Shown: piece by piece, positions 34,818-48,900 of the stretch
Position numbering within the stretch: position 1 is the stretch's first letter
Layout of the letters: every line of letters starts with the position of its first letter
Assembly: GCA_013398295.1 (NCBI GenBank)
Contig: VZSF01003927.1
Location: 505,943 to 569,942 of the forward strand
DNA length: 64,000 nucleotides
Source of the DNA: Chionis minor
Taxonomy: Eukaryota; Chordata; Aves; Charadriiformes; Chionididae
Direction of reading: 5' to 3'
Translations under genes and position numbers: made by a program
Notes under the pieces: model-generated
Database searches by the model: none
Told to the model about the DNA's origin: nothing
The model's input: the letters and a program-made list of their open reading frames with translations, nothing else

Positions 34818-37800
34818 TTTCTACAGGAATCCAGTGTAGGCACAGGGGGAAGAACTGATGGACACATGCATCTGGCCTTGATATAAGGCTGGAAAGTGGC
34901 ATCAGTCTGCACTCCTAGATCAGAAAACTAAAAAGAATTCTCATAACTATACACTGAGAAGCTATTTAGAAAACAATTATGAGGATGAATGTCCACAATG
35001 CAAACTCAATCTACAATACCGCCCATCAAGCCTACTACCGTCTACATATTTCTACCTGGAGAAAAACACTATTGGTGAAGGGAAAAATAAAGTTGTGATG
35101 ACTGCTCAGTTGTTCTACCTTCAACTGAGAATATTTTTGAAGCTTCCAGAACTGTCCACTAAAAATAAGATTGCAATCCGAGTGATCCAAGGGCCAAAAA
35201 CCTGTCATGATCCTGCCTCCCAGCTTGCATTCAGAAGTCAAGAGTAGAAAAGACTCCATCTCTTTACATTTTTCATCTATTTCATTTGCACCTAGAAATA
35301 GGAAGCAAAACAATGTATACAAGACAAGCTCACGCTAAGAAAAAAGTTCGCTGTTTGAGATCCCAGATAAGTTCTGCCGTGTTCTTGTTTTCTCTCTTCA
35401 TTTGTCATCACTAACTGAGACAGAGGAAAATGAGCAAGCACGAATTACAAGTTTCTGGAATATGGAAAGTACAAAAAAGAGCAATCTTTACTATCTTTCA
35501 GTGACGCACGCTTTGCAAATAATGTTGCTTTACCTCAGTTGCTACGTTTCTTACAGAATTTATGATAGAACTCAACACATCACACGTTATTTGACGCCTA
35601 TTTCCAGTAATGCTTAGAGATAATCATAACATTACCATCTGTGCCTCAGCATAATGAATTTTGGCTTGGACTAGGACATAACTTCAGTTAGACAGAGACG
35701 CACAAAACTATGACAATAAATCCTGTGAGCAGCTGACAGAAACTGCTGCCAATCTACCTCACGTGTACTCTGAAACAGATCTGTGATAAAACAACAGCTA
35801 CTACAGTAAACAAAAGGAGATATATCTACTACCTACTATAAAAAGATGTATTTAAGCCTAAAAGTGTAAAGCAACAATGTACTACTTAGAACTTCACTCC
35901 CAAGAAAAATTTGGCATGAGGAATAAAAAGGCATTCCTATATAGGGCTGGGTTTTAACAACAGACCTTGAAACACACATGACACTGTTTACACAAATTTA
36001 ATGTTATCACACCAGTAAAACCTGGGCTCAAAGAATGACACACACATGGTAGGAGAGTGTTCATAAACTAGGGAAGCTGCCAGCGATATAATAACTTCCC
36101 ATGTCAAGCAGGAATGCTTAAAAATTTGCTTTTTTACCTTCTGTCTTGTATGGCAAACTGATTTATACTGGCCTTCTGAAAACAAGTGCAGGGAGTAAAC
36201 CGGGGCAAATACCAAAATTTCTTTGCATCTGGATGTCCTGAAAATTAGCCTAAGAACCTATGCCAAAATTCTTAATTGAAATGAAGCATTTTCAGTTAAT
36301 TCTGTTTCGTGGGTAAATAAAGCCACTGACACCCAAAGACAAATACAAGCAGTCTCCAGAGACACTACTGGCTTCTTACTGTGAAAAATCTAGACTCTGT
36401 AGCCTTATTAATTCTCACAAGCATATGTACGTGTAAACATACACAGACAGAACTCTGTGAAAAAGCTGCAGGACAACAACATATTAAATCTGTCATCACA
36501 AACCATGCTAGTTCATTCCTAACCCATTCATGACTAACAGAAGAAAAACAAACAAACCAAATCCTAGCTTGATTACACAACCAGTGTTTCAGCCAGAGCT
36601 CTAGAATAAGGTGGCTTCAAAGGTCAGGCACATGTTCAGGCACAGGTACATTTTCAAAGGAGAATCCGACAGAAGAATATCGGTTTTGAAAAGATTAATT
36701 AACCTTACAGATTGCTAGTTTTTCATGAAATACATAACGAGTATCTTGGAAATGAAGAGAAGAGTTCAGCTCCTTTTATATGATTATAATATGAGATATG
36801 AATCTTTCTCAAGAAGAAAAGCTCAATTTTAGAAACATCTGTTAGCTTTAACTCAGCAGTGACACAATAAGAGCGCACCCGTGCTAAAGAAGCTAAATTT
36901 TCTGGCTTCCCTAGGTCACAGACTGGAATATCTAAGCTGGCGGTCCAGTCTGAGAAAGACAAGTCTATGAAATCTATGGGGAAAAGTAACAAGATGAGAA
37001 GTGGTCCTAACACTATCATCTGTTGCTCAAAACTGAGAAAAAAATCTGGACCACAGCTGAGGAAAATAGCTCAGACCCGTTTCACATTATGGCAGGTCTT
37101 CAGGGAATAAAAACCTGAAGGGTTATTCTGGCTGAGTTAAGAGGGGGACTCAAACAGATGATACTGGAAGCAACTGGAGATGAGGATGTCTTGTGAAGTA
37201 GCTTACTATAGCCCAATTCAAACTTTAAATTCAGTCTAAAGTTATCAACTTTCTGTCCCTCTTTACCATACTGTATGAATCCTGGTGTCCACAATGCCTA
37301 CATGCTGTGTTAATATTGAGACTGCACATGAAACATAAGAATTTTGAGTTCTATTTCTAACTTAATGGATAAATTCTCTCAGGCTTCTCAAGCAGCATCT
37401 TGTAGGGGGTTCGTTTCACCAGATTGGAGTCTAAATTCCATTGTTTTGTTGTTACTGCTAAGCTTTGCAATAATTTTGCTTTATATCTGCATGGCAATGG
37501 GGATTTATGGATCCATAGAAATAACGGGCAAGAATCTGAGAAAGCTGACAGCTAAAGTTAGAAGTAGGTTCCAATTTGGATCTAAATTCACATGTTCCTT
37601 AAAATGAGAGGTGCTACTCTTCTTGTGAAATGGATGTCAGCTGGGTTTCATTGTCCCCTTTAGACCTTTTTAGTTTCCATAATGTTTAGGTGTTGCAATA
37701 TAAAAAAAAATATTTGCAAACTTTACCACATATGAATTTGCACTAAGGAAAAAAAGGCTCTAATAACAACCTGTCACCAAGGACTCTTCTGTCATCTTGT

Positions 37801-40800
37801 TAATCTTCAAGAAAAAAATCCCTAGAAAACCTCTGAAAGTAAAACAAATAGATACAAAATATGTATCAGGAAATTCACTTACATTATATTATTTTAAAGA
37901 CTGGCAAGTCTTATATTTGGTATGGCAGAATCTTCACTGGAAACTCCTAGAAATGAATGAGCAAACCCACCCACAACTTTGCCCACTCTTCTGCTTTGTG
38001 CAGGTGTTGGTGAAGAATAGCTGCATCAGCACACAGAACTAAAAATCGGGAATCAAATTCTGTGCGTGGTTTTATCACATATAGCTGTGTAACACCTGTT
38101 ACAGATTACAAATTCTGTGTTTTCTTGCCTGTAAAGTTAGGACTATAATATCTTACTTGCAAAGAGTAATATGATCCACCACAATCAGATTCAAATCAGA
38201 GTCAATGGTACCATGAAGGAATATTGCCCTACTACTCCTTTTAATAAGTATGAATAGAAAAAATCCCCCTGGGATCACATCACTAAAGGAAAATCTGGTG
38301 GTTATTACATGTAACTGCTAGCCTTGCAATGTGTGAAGGATGCATGTGGATATCAACACATCTGTAAAAATTCAGCAGGTTGGATCCTTCTTCCTTGTCA
38401 ACATTTCTGAACTCAGTTTTTATTGAATGCAATCTGCTCTGTTTGGAAGGTAAAAGCTAACTGGTGCTGGAAAATAAATTCAAGATGAAAATCCTTATTG
38501 TCACCTCTTCCAGGATGGGAGATGGAGCTTCTCCTAGGCAGAACTTTCTGAAGAACACCGCAGGTATTATTCAGTGGTGCTCTGCCACTGTCCCCTTCAG
38601 GCAGTGCCTTGAAGGAGCTATTCCACCAACATAAGAGAGATTCCAAACATTAAAATTCTGAGTCCTTCACCAAATCACTGTTTCAGTCTAAATAAAAGCT
38701 GTCTATATCCTTGTTAAATTGAAAGGAATTTATTTTACCTGAAGGTGTGGAGAACAAGAGGGAGGAAGTGCTGATATAACACATTTTCTCCCACTTTATC
38801 TTTGACAGAAGTTCTACATATCTAGAGGGTACCGAGACATACAAAACTTACAGATTTTGTATTCTGAAGTAGAAAAGTACTACTATTAGAGTACTACAAT
38901 TAGACTATAATTAGAATTGTAGCCCTTTATCACTAACCAGGACACCATTTCTCTTGTGATTTCTTTGAAGGACATTGTTGACCTTTTTCAGAAGGTTCGT
39001 CACTCAGGGCAGGGCTTCTATACAGTCAGATCCACTTTGGCTCTTCTCTCTCTTAAATTCAGCCTATTCCTGTTATTTAAGTGTTGAATTTAACAAGGCA
39101 AAGGGAAGATCTTTTTTCCCCTGACCCTGCTCATTGATTTTTTTTTCCTCACAGTTCCTCAATGAATTGTTCAGGAAAAAAATAGAACTTCCTTAGAAAT
39201 GCCTAAGAGAATTGTAGAAATAAATTCTTACTAGTAATTTTATACTGTAACATAAAATAGGTAACTTGGTAAGTTGCAACATCAGTAGTTATTCAAAACA
39301 AGGTTCGTCAGAATCCTTTTCCCTCGTAAAAGCACTCCAATCAAAACATTTTCGGCACTTCCTCTCTAACATCTTCCTTCCTTAGCTTAAAGTGTTATTG
39401 TTCCCTTTGAGCACAGCCCTTAACTTCCTCATTTTCAGGTCTGTAAAATGCACATAGAACTAGTTGCTTAAATAGTCAAGTGTCCTGAGACCAGTGGATA
39501 AAAGACTACTATGGCCCCACTATTTCTATGAGCTTTACTGCCTGGCTCCTTGCATCCTCCCTTGTTCATCCCATGAACATTCCCTGCAACAGTTTTAGCT
39601 GCCATTTAAAACACAGTTAATGGCCTTGCTAACAGACATATTCCATCTGACAGGATTTAGCCTGATTAAGTTTACCTACTGGCTGATGCACTTAAAGCTC
39701 CTGTTCTGAGCGCAGGCTGTGAGCCTACAATGCCTCATTGTTTGGCTCCTTATAGGTGATAATGAAACTGGCATTCAGTTCCCACTCCTGAATGGTTTCC
39801 ATGAGACTTTGAAAAAGTTGTTTGCTACTCCGGGTATTATATAACTGTCTCAGTTTCAGCATGCATAAAGGCATGTTCTTGTCAAATACCTTATCTCCAG
39901 GATTGTATTAATAACTAAACGTGAGTCATGCTAGGCATCGGACATGTTTGTGTTTATACATGATATACAGTTAGGACTTATTCTAAAAACCTAAGTTAAA
40001 TCTATTAGCCAAACGCATTGTCAACGCATTACCGTGTTACTTGGGTGGCCCTTCATTTCCCATGCAAGTGGCCCTGGTGCACTTCTCTCTATACACAAGC
40101 TAACATTACACTGGAAACCAAAGAGAGGGTCACAAGCAGACTGCATTACCTGATGGCAATCTTACCTTGTTCAGCTAAGCTTTAAATTAAGATTTTAAAA
40201 CTGCATTATCAGTGTTTAATAAGCCAGGCTGCAAAGCACTGAGCATTCTGACCCCAGTCCAGCAAAATACTGAATCACACGCTTAACCTAACATAAGTGC
40301 ATAAGGACATAAGCAGCCCCCCAGCTTTCAGTGGAATTAAGTGGTTTAATGCCTACCTCTATCAGGAGCAGCATTCAGCACTATGCAAATTCAGTCACCA
40401 AAGGAAGCTCATAAGCACTGAGCAAGGGATACAATGAGCCTGAGTGTGTATCTACCGTAAGAATAACAACAACTAACAACAACATAGCGCTCTTTATGTG
40501 AGATGTGAGTGGTTCGAGAATAACAGGTAATATTTTTCACATGCAACTTAGAACTGGAATATTACATCAGGGAAAAAGAAAGGAGTCTTGTTCCAGTAAG
40601 CCAAAATAAGAGAAATAAACGTTCTGACAAACAACTTAAAATATAGATGCATACTTCACTGCAAAATACCAGAGATAATCACAAATTTACACTGTCCCTG
40701 TCAACTTAACGGATAGAAGCTCTGTGTGTGGTCCCAGTGCACTGAACTGCAACTATTGCAACCTTCTGAACAATCACATTGGTATTTTATTGCTGGTTTT

Positions 40801-42917
40801 AGTTAGGTTTACAAGCTGGAAGGAGGAAAGATGTTTCTTTGTTTAATCGTTTATGCTCTTTTCTTCTTAATACACAAAACATTGACCAGAAGTTTCTGTT
40901 AATGGAGAATAAATTAAGTACAAATTCCCCAAGTCTGTTTTGGCCATGGTGCCCACCTGAGAAAAAAAAAAAAAAAACCACACAAACCAATTCCTCCACA
41001 ATTGTAGGTCCAGTCCCAACCTATTTCCATGAAGCACCATCTCAAGAAAGGTGACCCTCAAATCAACCATCATTAACACAGAAGCACTGACGTACTCGTT
41101 CCTGTCCGTATTTGCGAGTCAAGAAGTGTTGGACTCAACATACCCCCACCATAACAGAGATGTGTAAGACATGTAGGCTCGCTGTGCTGTTTCTACACCA
41201 CTGGCAACAGGAGGATAAAAGTGGTGTGCTGCCAGAAACATCTGTTCTCTAATTGTGACTTTCTCAGCCAATATTCAACCTTTATTGGGTCCTTTATTTT
41301 TTTCTATAAAACAGGGGTCAGTTATGTTTACTACTTTGGTACTGACAATCATGGCCTGGTTTGGTTTATATTGCAGTCAGTATCTTTTAAAAAAAGACTT
41401 AGCATATCAAAATAAAAAAATTATTTGGACAAATAGCTTTTTTACAGTGACAGGACAGTTTAAAGTCATTGAGGCCAAACAGCACCGACCCCTGAGGTTT
41501 TGGCTCCAGAAAGTGACTAACTCCTCTTATGCAAATAAACAGATATCTCTCTGTTCTTGCAACTATACCTCAATAAAATCTGTAAGCAGCACAGCTTAAA
41601 AGCTCCTGTGAAGTACAGTACAAAGTTGTGAAAAGCAACATACTATTCCACTGCTTGCAGTAATTTCAGGTGCAGACTTTAGAAGCCCAGCAGTATTATA
41701 ATAAACAAACCAGCTGAAATCTGTAATACCAAAACCATACAAGTCTGATCTGACTGAGCAGACAATAGGCAGGCACATAGTTCGTCTTAACGCATATTAA
41801 AAATTCTTGGCACCCTAACGCAAACAATCTGCTATGAAAAAATATCAGTATGAGCAATCCTTCAAGTCTTGCTTGAGATTCCCTTCTTTGCCCCATGGAA
41901 AAGGGGAGAAGCAGCCTTCCCTGCTTCTTGTGCTGAAATGCATAGTTATTTATGTAGGTCTGACACAAGGAGGAAAACAAAACTCTCCCTGACAATATTT
42001 TCAGGCAGTCTTTTAGAAGTTCAATGCAAGCACTGTACCAGCTCCCTTTCAGCAACAATACTTGTTATATGCATCTGCAGCTATACACATGCTTTATATC
42101 TTTGATGACTTCTAAGGAACAATCATATCAAACTTTGTTGGTAGCTACATGTTCAGTATTAGAATTTGAGCTATCGTTTTTAATGAATGAAATGGCTGGG
42201 CAGTAGAACTGCCCTATCTTGAATATGCTCAGAGAAAACAGAGAGAAAAATAGTCTTCAGAAGAAAATTTTCTTATAGATGGAATTTCTGTTTCATCTAG
42301 GGAGGGATTTTAGCAATGTATGTTCTCCTTAAAAATCCACAGCTCTGAATGGCTCTGAGAACTATAATAATGCCAGAAATGCTTTTACATTTAAAGTTTA
42401 ATTATGGACCTTAAAAACTTTTGGTAGTCAGTGGGAGTTCTGTACATGTAAAGCCACCTCTGCAAAAGAACACACAACCAATTAAAGATATACTGCCAAG
42501 CAGATTTGAAATAGCATAATAAAACTTTTGTATAACTGGAACTGTAAAGAAAATTCTAGCTATCTAAAATACAGTTTCTATAAGTGGTGGTATGTTTCAA
42601 AAAAACAGTGTTAATATCCTCAGTGTTGAAAATTACAGCCTATGTCTTTATGGGGAAAAATTAGTTGTCGGTTCCAGTTCACTCAAAATAGGAAATTTGC
42701 TGGCTACGTAGCAAACACTGCACTGAAGGCTCTATTTCAGAATTCAGTGTTCCAGGATTTTCAATCACATCCATTTAACTGTTGCTTAAGCTGCCATCCT
42801 ATCAAGACTTCTCTTTCCTTCTCTTCAAATTTACTTAAAGAGATTTATCAAGTTATAAAACAAAAATAATTTTATTCCTTAACTTTTTTAGTCTCTCATT
42901 TTACATGACTAATCCAG
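34818..42917. other. Long unique AT-rich non-coding stretch
   Basis: About 8 kb with no exon, RNA gene or classified repeat recognised. Landmarks are a 14-bp tandem repeat at 38876-38914 and a 16-A run at about 40962-40977 followed by A/C-rich sequence. Frames of up to 120 codons (for example minus strand 41696-42058 and plus strand 41255-41599) overlap each other on opposite strands or frames and have no domain signature. Confidence 0.6.
38876..38914 (+). repeat. 14-bp tandem repeat, about 2.8 copies
   Basis: agtactactattag (38876-38889) is followed by agtactacaattag (38890-38903) and a shortened actataattag. Two adjacent substitutions separate the first two units. It is a small minisatellite-like expansion. 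Confidence 0.85.
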
Positions 42918-42993
42918 CTAGCCCTGCTTCCCTTAGGCAAGTGGATCAGATGACCTGCTGTGGCCCCATCCAAATTCAATTATTCTATGATTC
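42918..42993 (+). mobile_element. CR1 LINE fragment, extreme 3' end
   Basis: The blocks 'ccctgcttcccttaggcaag', 'tggatcagatgacctgctg', 'tggccccatccaaattcaat' and 'tattctatgattc' reproduce the last roughly 75 bp of CR1 in sense orientation, including the characteristic terminal attctatgattc. Everything upstream was lost by 5' truncation or decay. Confidence 0.85.
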
Positions 42994-45900
42994 AATAATA
43001 TTGCCTTGCCTGGATGAAACTCTGGATCAGAGGAAGATTCACCAAAATATTCTGCATCTGTTTGCAGTACATTTCTGTGCAATTTATTGTCATATCATAA
43101 GAGATAGTAGACATTCAATTTTGAAAACTAAACACGCAGTACTTGTTGCTGTAAATGCAGATGGCAACTGTGTTGCAGATAGCGCTGGAGAGTAATTTAC
43201 TGTTGATTTTACATGTATGTAACACTTTTTCCCATTAATTAAATCACATTCTGTATCAAGTATTTATTTTTCATGGCAATTCCTGGAAATATCATCTTTA
43301 CATATGAGATATACATATATAAGACATAACCTATAAATATAAAACTTTTGTAATAGTCTCACATCTCTGAAACACTCTGTCCTAACAGTTGTTTGGGGGT
43401 AGAACTTCTCTGTAAAAAATCTAACAAACATTCCTATCTTATAACTTTCTCACACCAGTTTTCCTCCAACATTACAAGGTTTGAAAATGCATAACATACA
43501 TAGTTACAGTGAAATAAACTTGGAAACTTTTAGCTGTGTTTGGTTTTTATCTTGATTAATATGTTTTTCTGGCCACTTCTTCAAAACTCCATCTACTGAA
43601 ATATAACCTATTTCTTCTACAACAGACAAGTTACCATCATCATGAATATTTGAAGCGAAGAAGAGAAAATGACATAATATTGCAGGAATAGTTTCATGTT
43701 GACAAGAAAGTAGATTTGACTCAAAAACAGAACACTTACTTGACTACATAAAGATGCTCCATAAATAAAACACAAATAAAAAACATTTAAGGTTGCAACA
43801 CCCAGAAAGTCCCCGAACTCCCAGGAAATGTATTCCTAACGCCACACAATGACTAAGCTTTCTAAAAATGGTCTCAAAGGAATGAAGGTCAAAAGGAACA
43901 GAAAGAAGTCACAAATATACTATGTGGTTTCCCTTTCCTCATCAATCAGTATATCTATACAGATCCTTGGCAGACACATGCTCTGTCCCTTACATCTCAC
44001 CATATCGGGACAAGTCATAGCTACATCATTTTCTCATGCCCTTCCAATATCCCGTCCGACTCGTAATCCTTGCACTGTGTGACCTCTCAGGGAAATCTCC
44101 GTTCTACTGACCAAACACACCCTCGCCCCCTCTCCTGTATTTCTGCTGCTTCTTCTGCCAGGAAATCAATGCTTTTTCCATGACCCAGGAGCTGGATTTA
44201 GAGGGAGATCAGTTCAAATCTAGCACTGTTTATAAGGACAAATAACGATCTTTATACACTTGAAAACAACCTCTTGTAGCCTCTTAACCTTCTCCCAAAA
44301 TTCTAAATTGCATTTCTCCTCAGCAAAGCCAACTTAACAAAACATGACCAAGTCATATCAATGATATTATAAGACAAGAACATGACAAGAATTTTGAAAA
44401 AATAGAACTGAAATGACATTCTCAAAATGCTTAAATGTTTATTTTAATCTGGTTACTGACCAAATTTCCCAGGGAAGTCTAAGACTGAAGTGACACGCAG
44501 TGTACAAAGTCATTGGAAGTTTGCTCTCTTTCTGATGATGTTGAAGATTGTTTGAAAATTCCTGTCATCTGATGAGAATTTTTCAAAGAAAGGACCGAAA
44601 GCAATCATGGGAGGAGGAATAGGCCTGAGCTTAAAGCACTGTAATGGGTCTAAGGAGAAACAGGATCACTTTGGCAATTTAGCAGACATATTTTAACAGA
44701 TCATCCATCTTTCCAATCTGTGCACTGAGGAAAATGATAGCTCAGGCACAGAATTTCAGGGTTTGGCCTCTGTGATTATTTTGTATCACACCTATGTCAA
44801 GTACAAGGAGTTTACATTCTCAGTTGAGATCTCCAGGACCTAGTGAAATACACAGACATACATGCAACACACAACAGATAGGAAAAAGGTACTATTAGCT
44901 GCCCAAGTAAAAATTAAATTACCATACTGTGGTAGCAATTTAATGAATTAAATTACTGAGACAAACTTCTTCACGTCCTTTTACAATTATCAAAGCATGA
45001 ATTACTTCCTGAAATTAACATTCCTCAGCATTTCACACTTCTTTAATTCTTCCAGAATTAGGCAACTATTAACTAATTTGGCTGAAATTTTGGATGCCTG
45101 CTTCAAGATGGTTAAATTATTGCCTTCTGAAAGATTCTGATGTCTGCAAAACTTCATTTGAATAAGGCCAGCCTAACCTCTGAAAAACATTAATTCTCTG
45201 ATGCTGAAGAGAGGACTGTAATAATACAACAGATTCTTTGCTGAAGATTCAGTTTGCACTGGGTATGCTCAGACCCCACAAAGCATTCACATTTTAGCTA
45301 AATTACTGCACAGGCCAGTATACTCAATCTCAAGTTTTAATTAATTGGCTTGTATTTCCCACACTTGCAGTCAGTTACCACTGGGGGGTGAGAACAAGCA
45401 AACCAAACACAACTAAATTTTCATAATACACTTCTCAAATCCTGCTAATCCTAAAGCCAATGAGACTTCATATCCCTTCCTCCTCCCCACGTTTAAACTA
45501 ATTTTCCTGTTTTTAAACAATCTCCTCTACGATGAGATGGAGTGTGCCAAATGTCAGTAATGCCAAGATTTCCCTTTCAGCAGGATATTGTTGGTGCAGG
45601 GTTGGAGATGGCGATAGAGTGTCAAAATTCAAATTTATAACAGAGTTGTGGTACAATTCCAGCTACTGAGAAATTACTGCCATTCCTTAGTAACCCACTT
45701 TCCTCCTCATGCTATGCCATTAACATTCTGGAATATTAATTAGTGGCTTTGAGGTCATCTCCAGCACCTCAACTATGTAAGGATTCCTCAAAATTTGGAA
45801 AGAAGAAACATGAACCTTGTAAGATCTTTGGACCAGCTGCAGAAATAGATCTGTTTTGATGCAACCGCATCTGCAAAAAAAAGGGTATTATATTATTTGC

Positions 45901-48900
45901 ACTCAAAATGTCTAAATTGTTACCAAATACTTCAGCAAGACGTATATTTATCCCCCAGCAGAAGGGAGTTGGAGAGGTGTCCTTTCTTGTAAAGAGACCA
46001 TAATGACCTCCACTTCACTCTGTGACCTTCAGGACAAGTCTCAGATGAAGCAGGCATAGAAAAGCACAGACTCAAATACTCCATTCTAAGGATATACTCC
46101 TAAGAATATCGTTCAGACAGAACGAGAGCTGCAGCATGGAAAAGGAGGGATGGGAAGTCTCTGTAAACGATCTTTTGTTCCAACGCTGGAAGAGCAATTC
46201 CTGTATCCGCTTCAACCTTCTGGGCCTTAGTGAGATCATGCCCTTTCAAGGATAGTGTACTGGACATGCATTTTTCTTCTGACAGGAAAGGCTTGGTATG
46301 CTCCCGAGAACTTCACAAAGATACCTCACCAAGCAGTTATTGATGGTGCATTGTCATTCTGGGAGCTTGTGACATCTTCAGAGAGCAGAGTTACTCTAAG
46401 CCAGCTTTCTAGTAGCTGCGGCCTCTCACAAGTTGATGAGCTCCAGATATTATGTCTCTAGTTCTGTTATTCATCCAAAAAGCTGAGTTCTGGCTTTGGT
46501 ACCTCTGCTTAGAGGTTGCTTAGCATTTGACTTCTTTTATTTTTGATGCATACGAAAGATGACTGATTATATTTTTTCGATTTTTCAGGGTTGGTGTTTG
46601 TTTTTTTTTTAATGTGACTGAAAGATTATCTGCTAAATGGAGCAGAACAATAGAAGTATAGAAAAAAGGTCTTACCTATTGATGCGTGTAAGTAGTGCTT
46701 GCCACTACAGTAACATGATTTTAAGGTAAATAATGAATGAGCCGTGACATAATAAACAAACCATTAAGAATGACAGGATAAAAAGATTAAGGATAAATTC
46801 TCTGTGGCTACAATTCTGAAACAATTTTGTTTAAAATATTGTATAAACATTGTAAAGATTATTATTTTATTTTACCCTGAGAAGTACCGTAAGTAGCAAG
46901 GGACAAATACCTAACTATCGCCAGTTACTTTATTAAAAGAAACTACTGTTTTGAAAAAGATTTCATCTGTAATTTTCGGAATTACAGGAATGCCTTGCCA
47001 CCATCTCCCAGTGTTTTCCAGTTGTGTGCACAATGGTATACATGGATTCAAGGGCAGGGAGTGTGGTTTACACTACATGATAGTGAGCTGGAGCCAACTT
47101 CATCTAGTCTTTTTTTTATTATTAACCCTTTTGGCACCTTATCTATCACACTTACATCTGTGCTCTATGATAAACTGTATGTTGCTAATGTTACTTTTGA
47201 TCTTCCATTTGGCCTAGGGGGCTTAAGATGAAATCAAAGTTGAGATACGTAACACAGACTTACAGGAAGAGCATATGTAAAGTCCTTTTATAGATACTAT
47301 TTATCCATTTTTGAATCATTTAAGTAACAAAAATAAGACTGCTTTTTCTTCACAAACTTTGATCACAAAAAATTTAACAGCTCATTCTTTATAATCTGGA
47401 AGAACATATTCAACCAGGACACTAAATCTGTATGCTCACTTTAACTCTGAAGTAACCTTTTCAGATGAATAATAAACTGATTTATGATGTAGAATATATA
47501 TACACATGCATGATAAAGATGACTTCAGCACTTTCTAGTAATGAACATTATTCTACCTACAATTATTTCAGCAATTTCCCAAGAGACAGCAAAATATACA
47601 TACATATTAAAAGAATGTTCCTTCTCAAAGGAAATTTTACTTGTAACCATTCTATTTACTCAGCCACAGCTTATCCGATTTAATTTGGTGAGATCTGAAA
47701 ATCATTTTCAGACATTTAGCATAATCTCAGCTGCTGACTTACATATTAGATATTGTTCTGACAGGCTTAACCACTTCGATTTCATGACAATTACGTAAAG
47801 CAATCTGTTTTGCTATAGCATTGTAAAGATAAATTCTTTCTCTGAAGAAATTCATGGGAACACAGTATGAATATTACAACAGTACAGTGTACAATTAAAA
47901 TTCTGCACAAGTAAAAAATATTAACTTGGTTTAAAAAACAATCACAAAGACAAATTATTAATTGTAGCAACCTCTGGCACCTGTATAACAACAAATGAGT
48001 GGAACCACGTACACTGATTTTACTATAAAAAGCAAAAACTGTTTCTCAGCAGGAAGCTACAGAGGAGAGATTTGTGCCTAATTCAATCTATAAAAAAGCA
48101 CAGATGAGAGGATAAGTTTGCCTCTGGCTGGGAATGAAAGGAATAACAGTTTTGAGCTCTTCAACCTACTACTGAACAGTTGCATAGCAGTGATAAAACT
48201 GTACTGGAGTTACCTCACTGCAAACTACTCTTGATTCAGTAAAACGCGTACAGACATGCTTTATTTTTAGTATGGACTTAAACCACTCTGTTTCAATGAA
48301 AGCACTTGCGTATACCCTTACCAGACTGAAAGACAGTGCTCTGCTGAATTGTCCCTATTAGGGCTGAATTTTAAATGACTTTTAGAATATATACTGCTGC
48401 TACAAACCAAGTTTACAACCCCTCCCTCCTCACCCCCTATATCTTCCATTTTAAAAATCTGTTAAAAATGAAAGGTTTCATTGATGAGCTACCAGCCTGC
48501 ATCAAGAGCTTGGAAGGAACTGCTTTCTTAACCACCGATTTGACTCAAATTCTGGCAGGAGGATGCAGCATCGTATTTTTCAACCACACTTTTTCTTTTC
48601 TTTTCCACTAAAGTATTTGAAATAAAATTCTCCTGAGCATAGAAAAAACTGAAACACAGGTTATAACAGAACAGGATCATCTAGTTAAAGAATCTTTTGG
48701 ACATTTTGGATTACCCCTAGGTGCTAAGCACAAAAGCAAGGCATACAGCTTTCTAGAATAAAGAATTGTAATGAAGCTTCTTCAAGGGGCAAGAACAAAC
48801 ATTTACCTACTTACAGAATTAGACCACACACCAGAAGGCTGAAAAGAGTTGGAGGAAGACTAGGATTCTCTGTAGAATGTTCTGCATCATCAACAGAATT

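Noticed and set aside
40504..40525. tRNA B-box-like 'ggttcgag'
   Set aside because: The remaining B-box positions do not match and no A box or cloverleaf can be drawn upstream.
41255..42058. Frames of 114-120 codons on opposite strands
   Set aside because: They are hydrophobic and Cys/Leu-rich as expected from random AT-rich translation, with no recognisable family.
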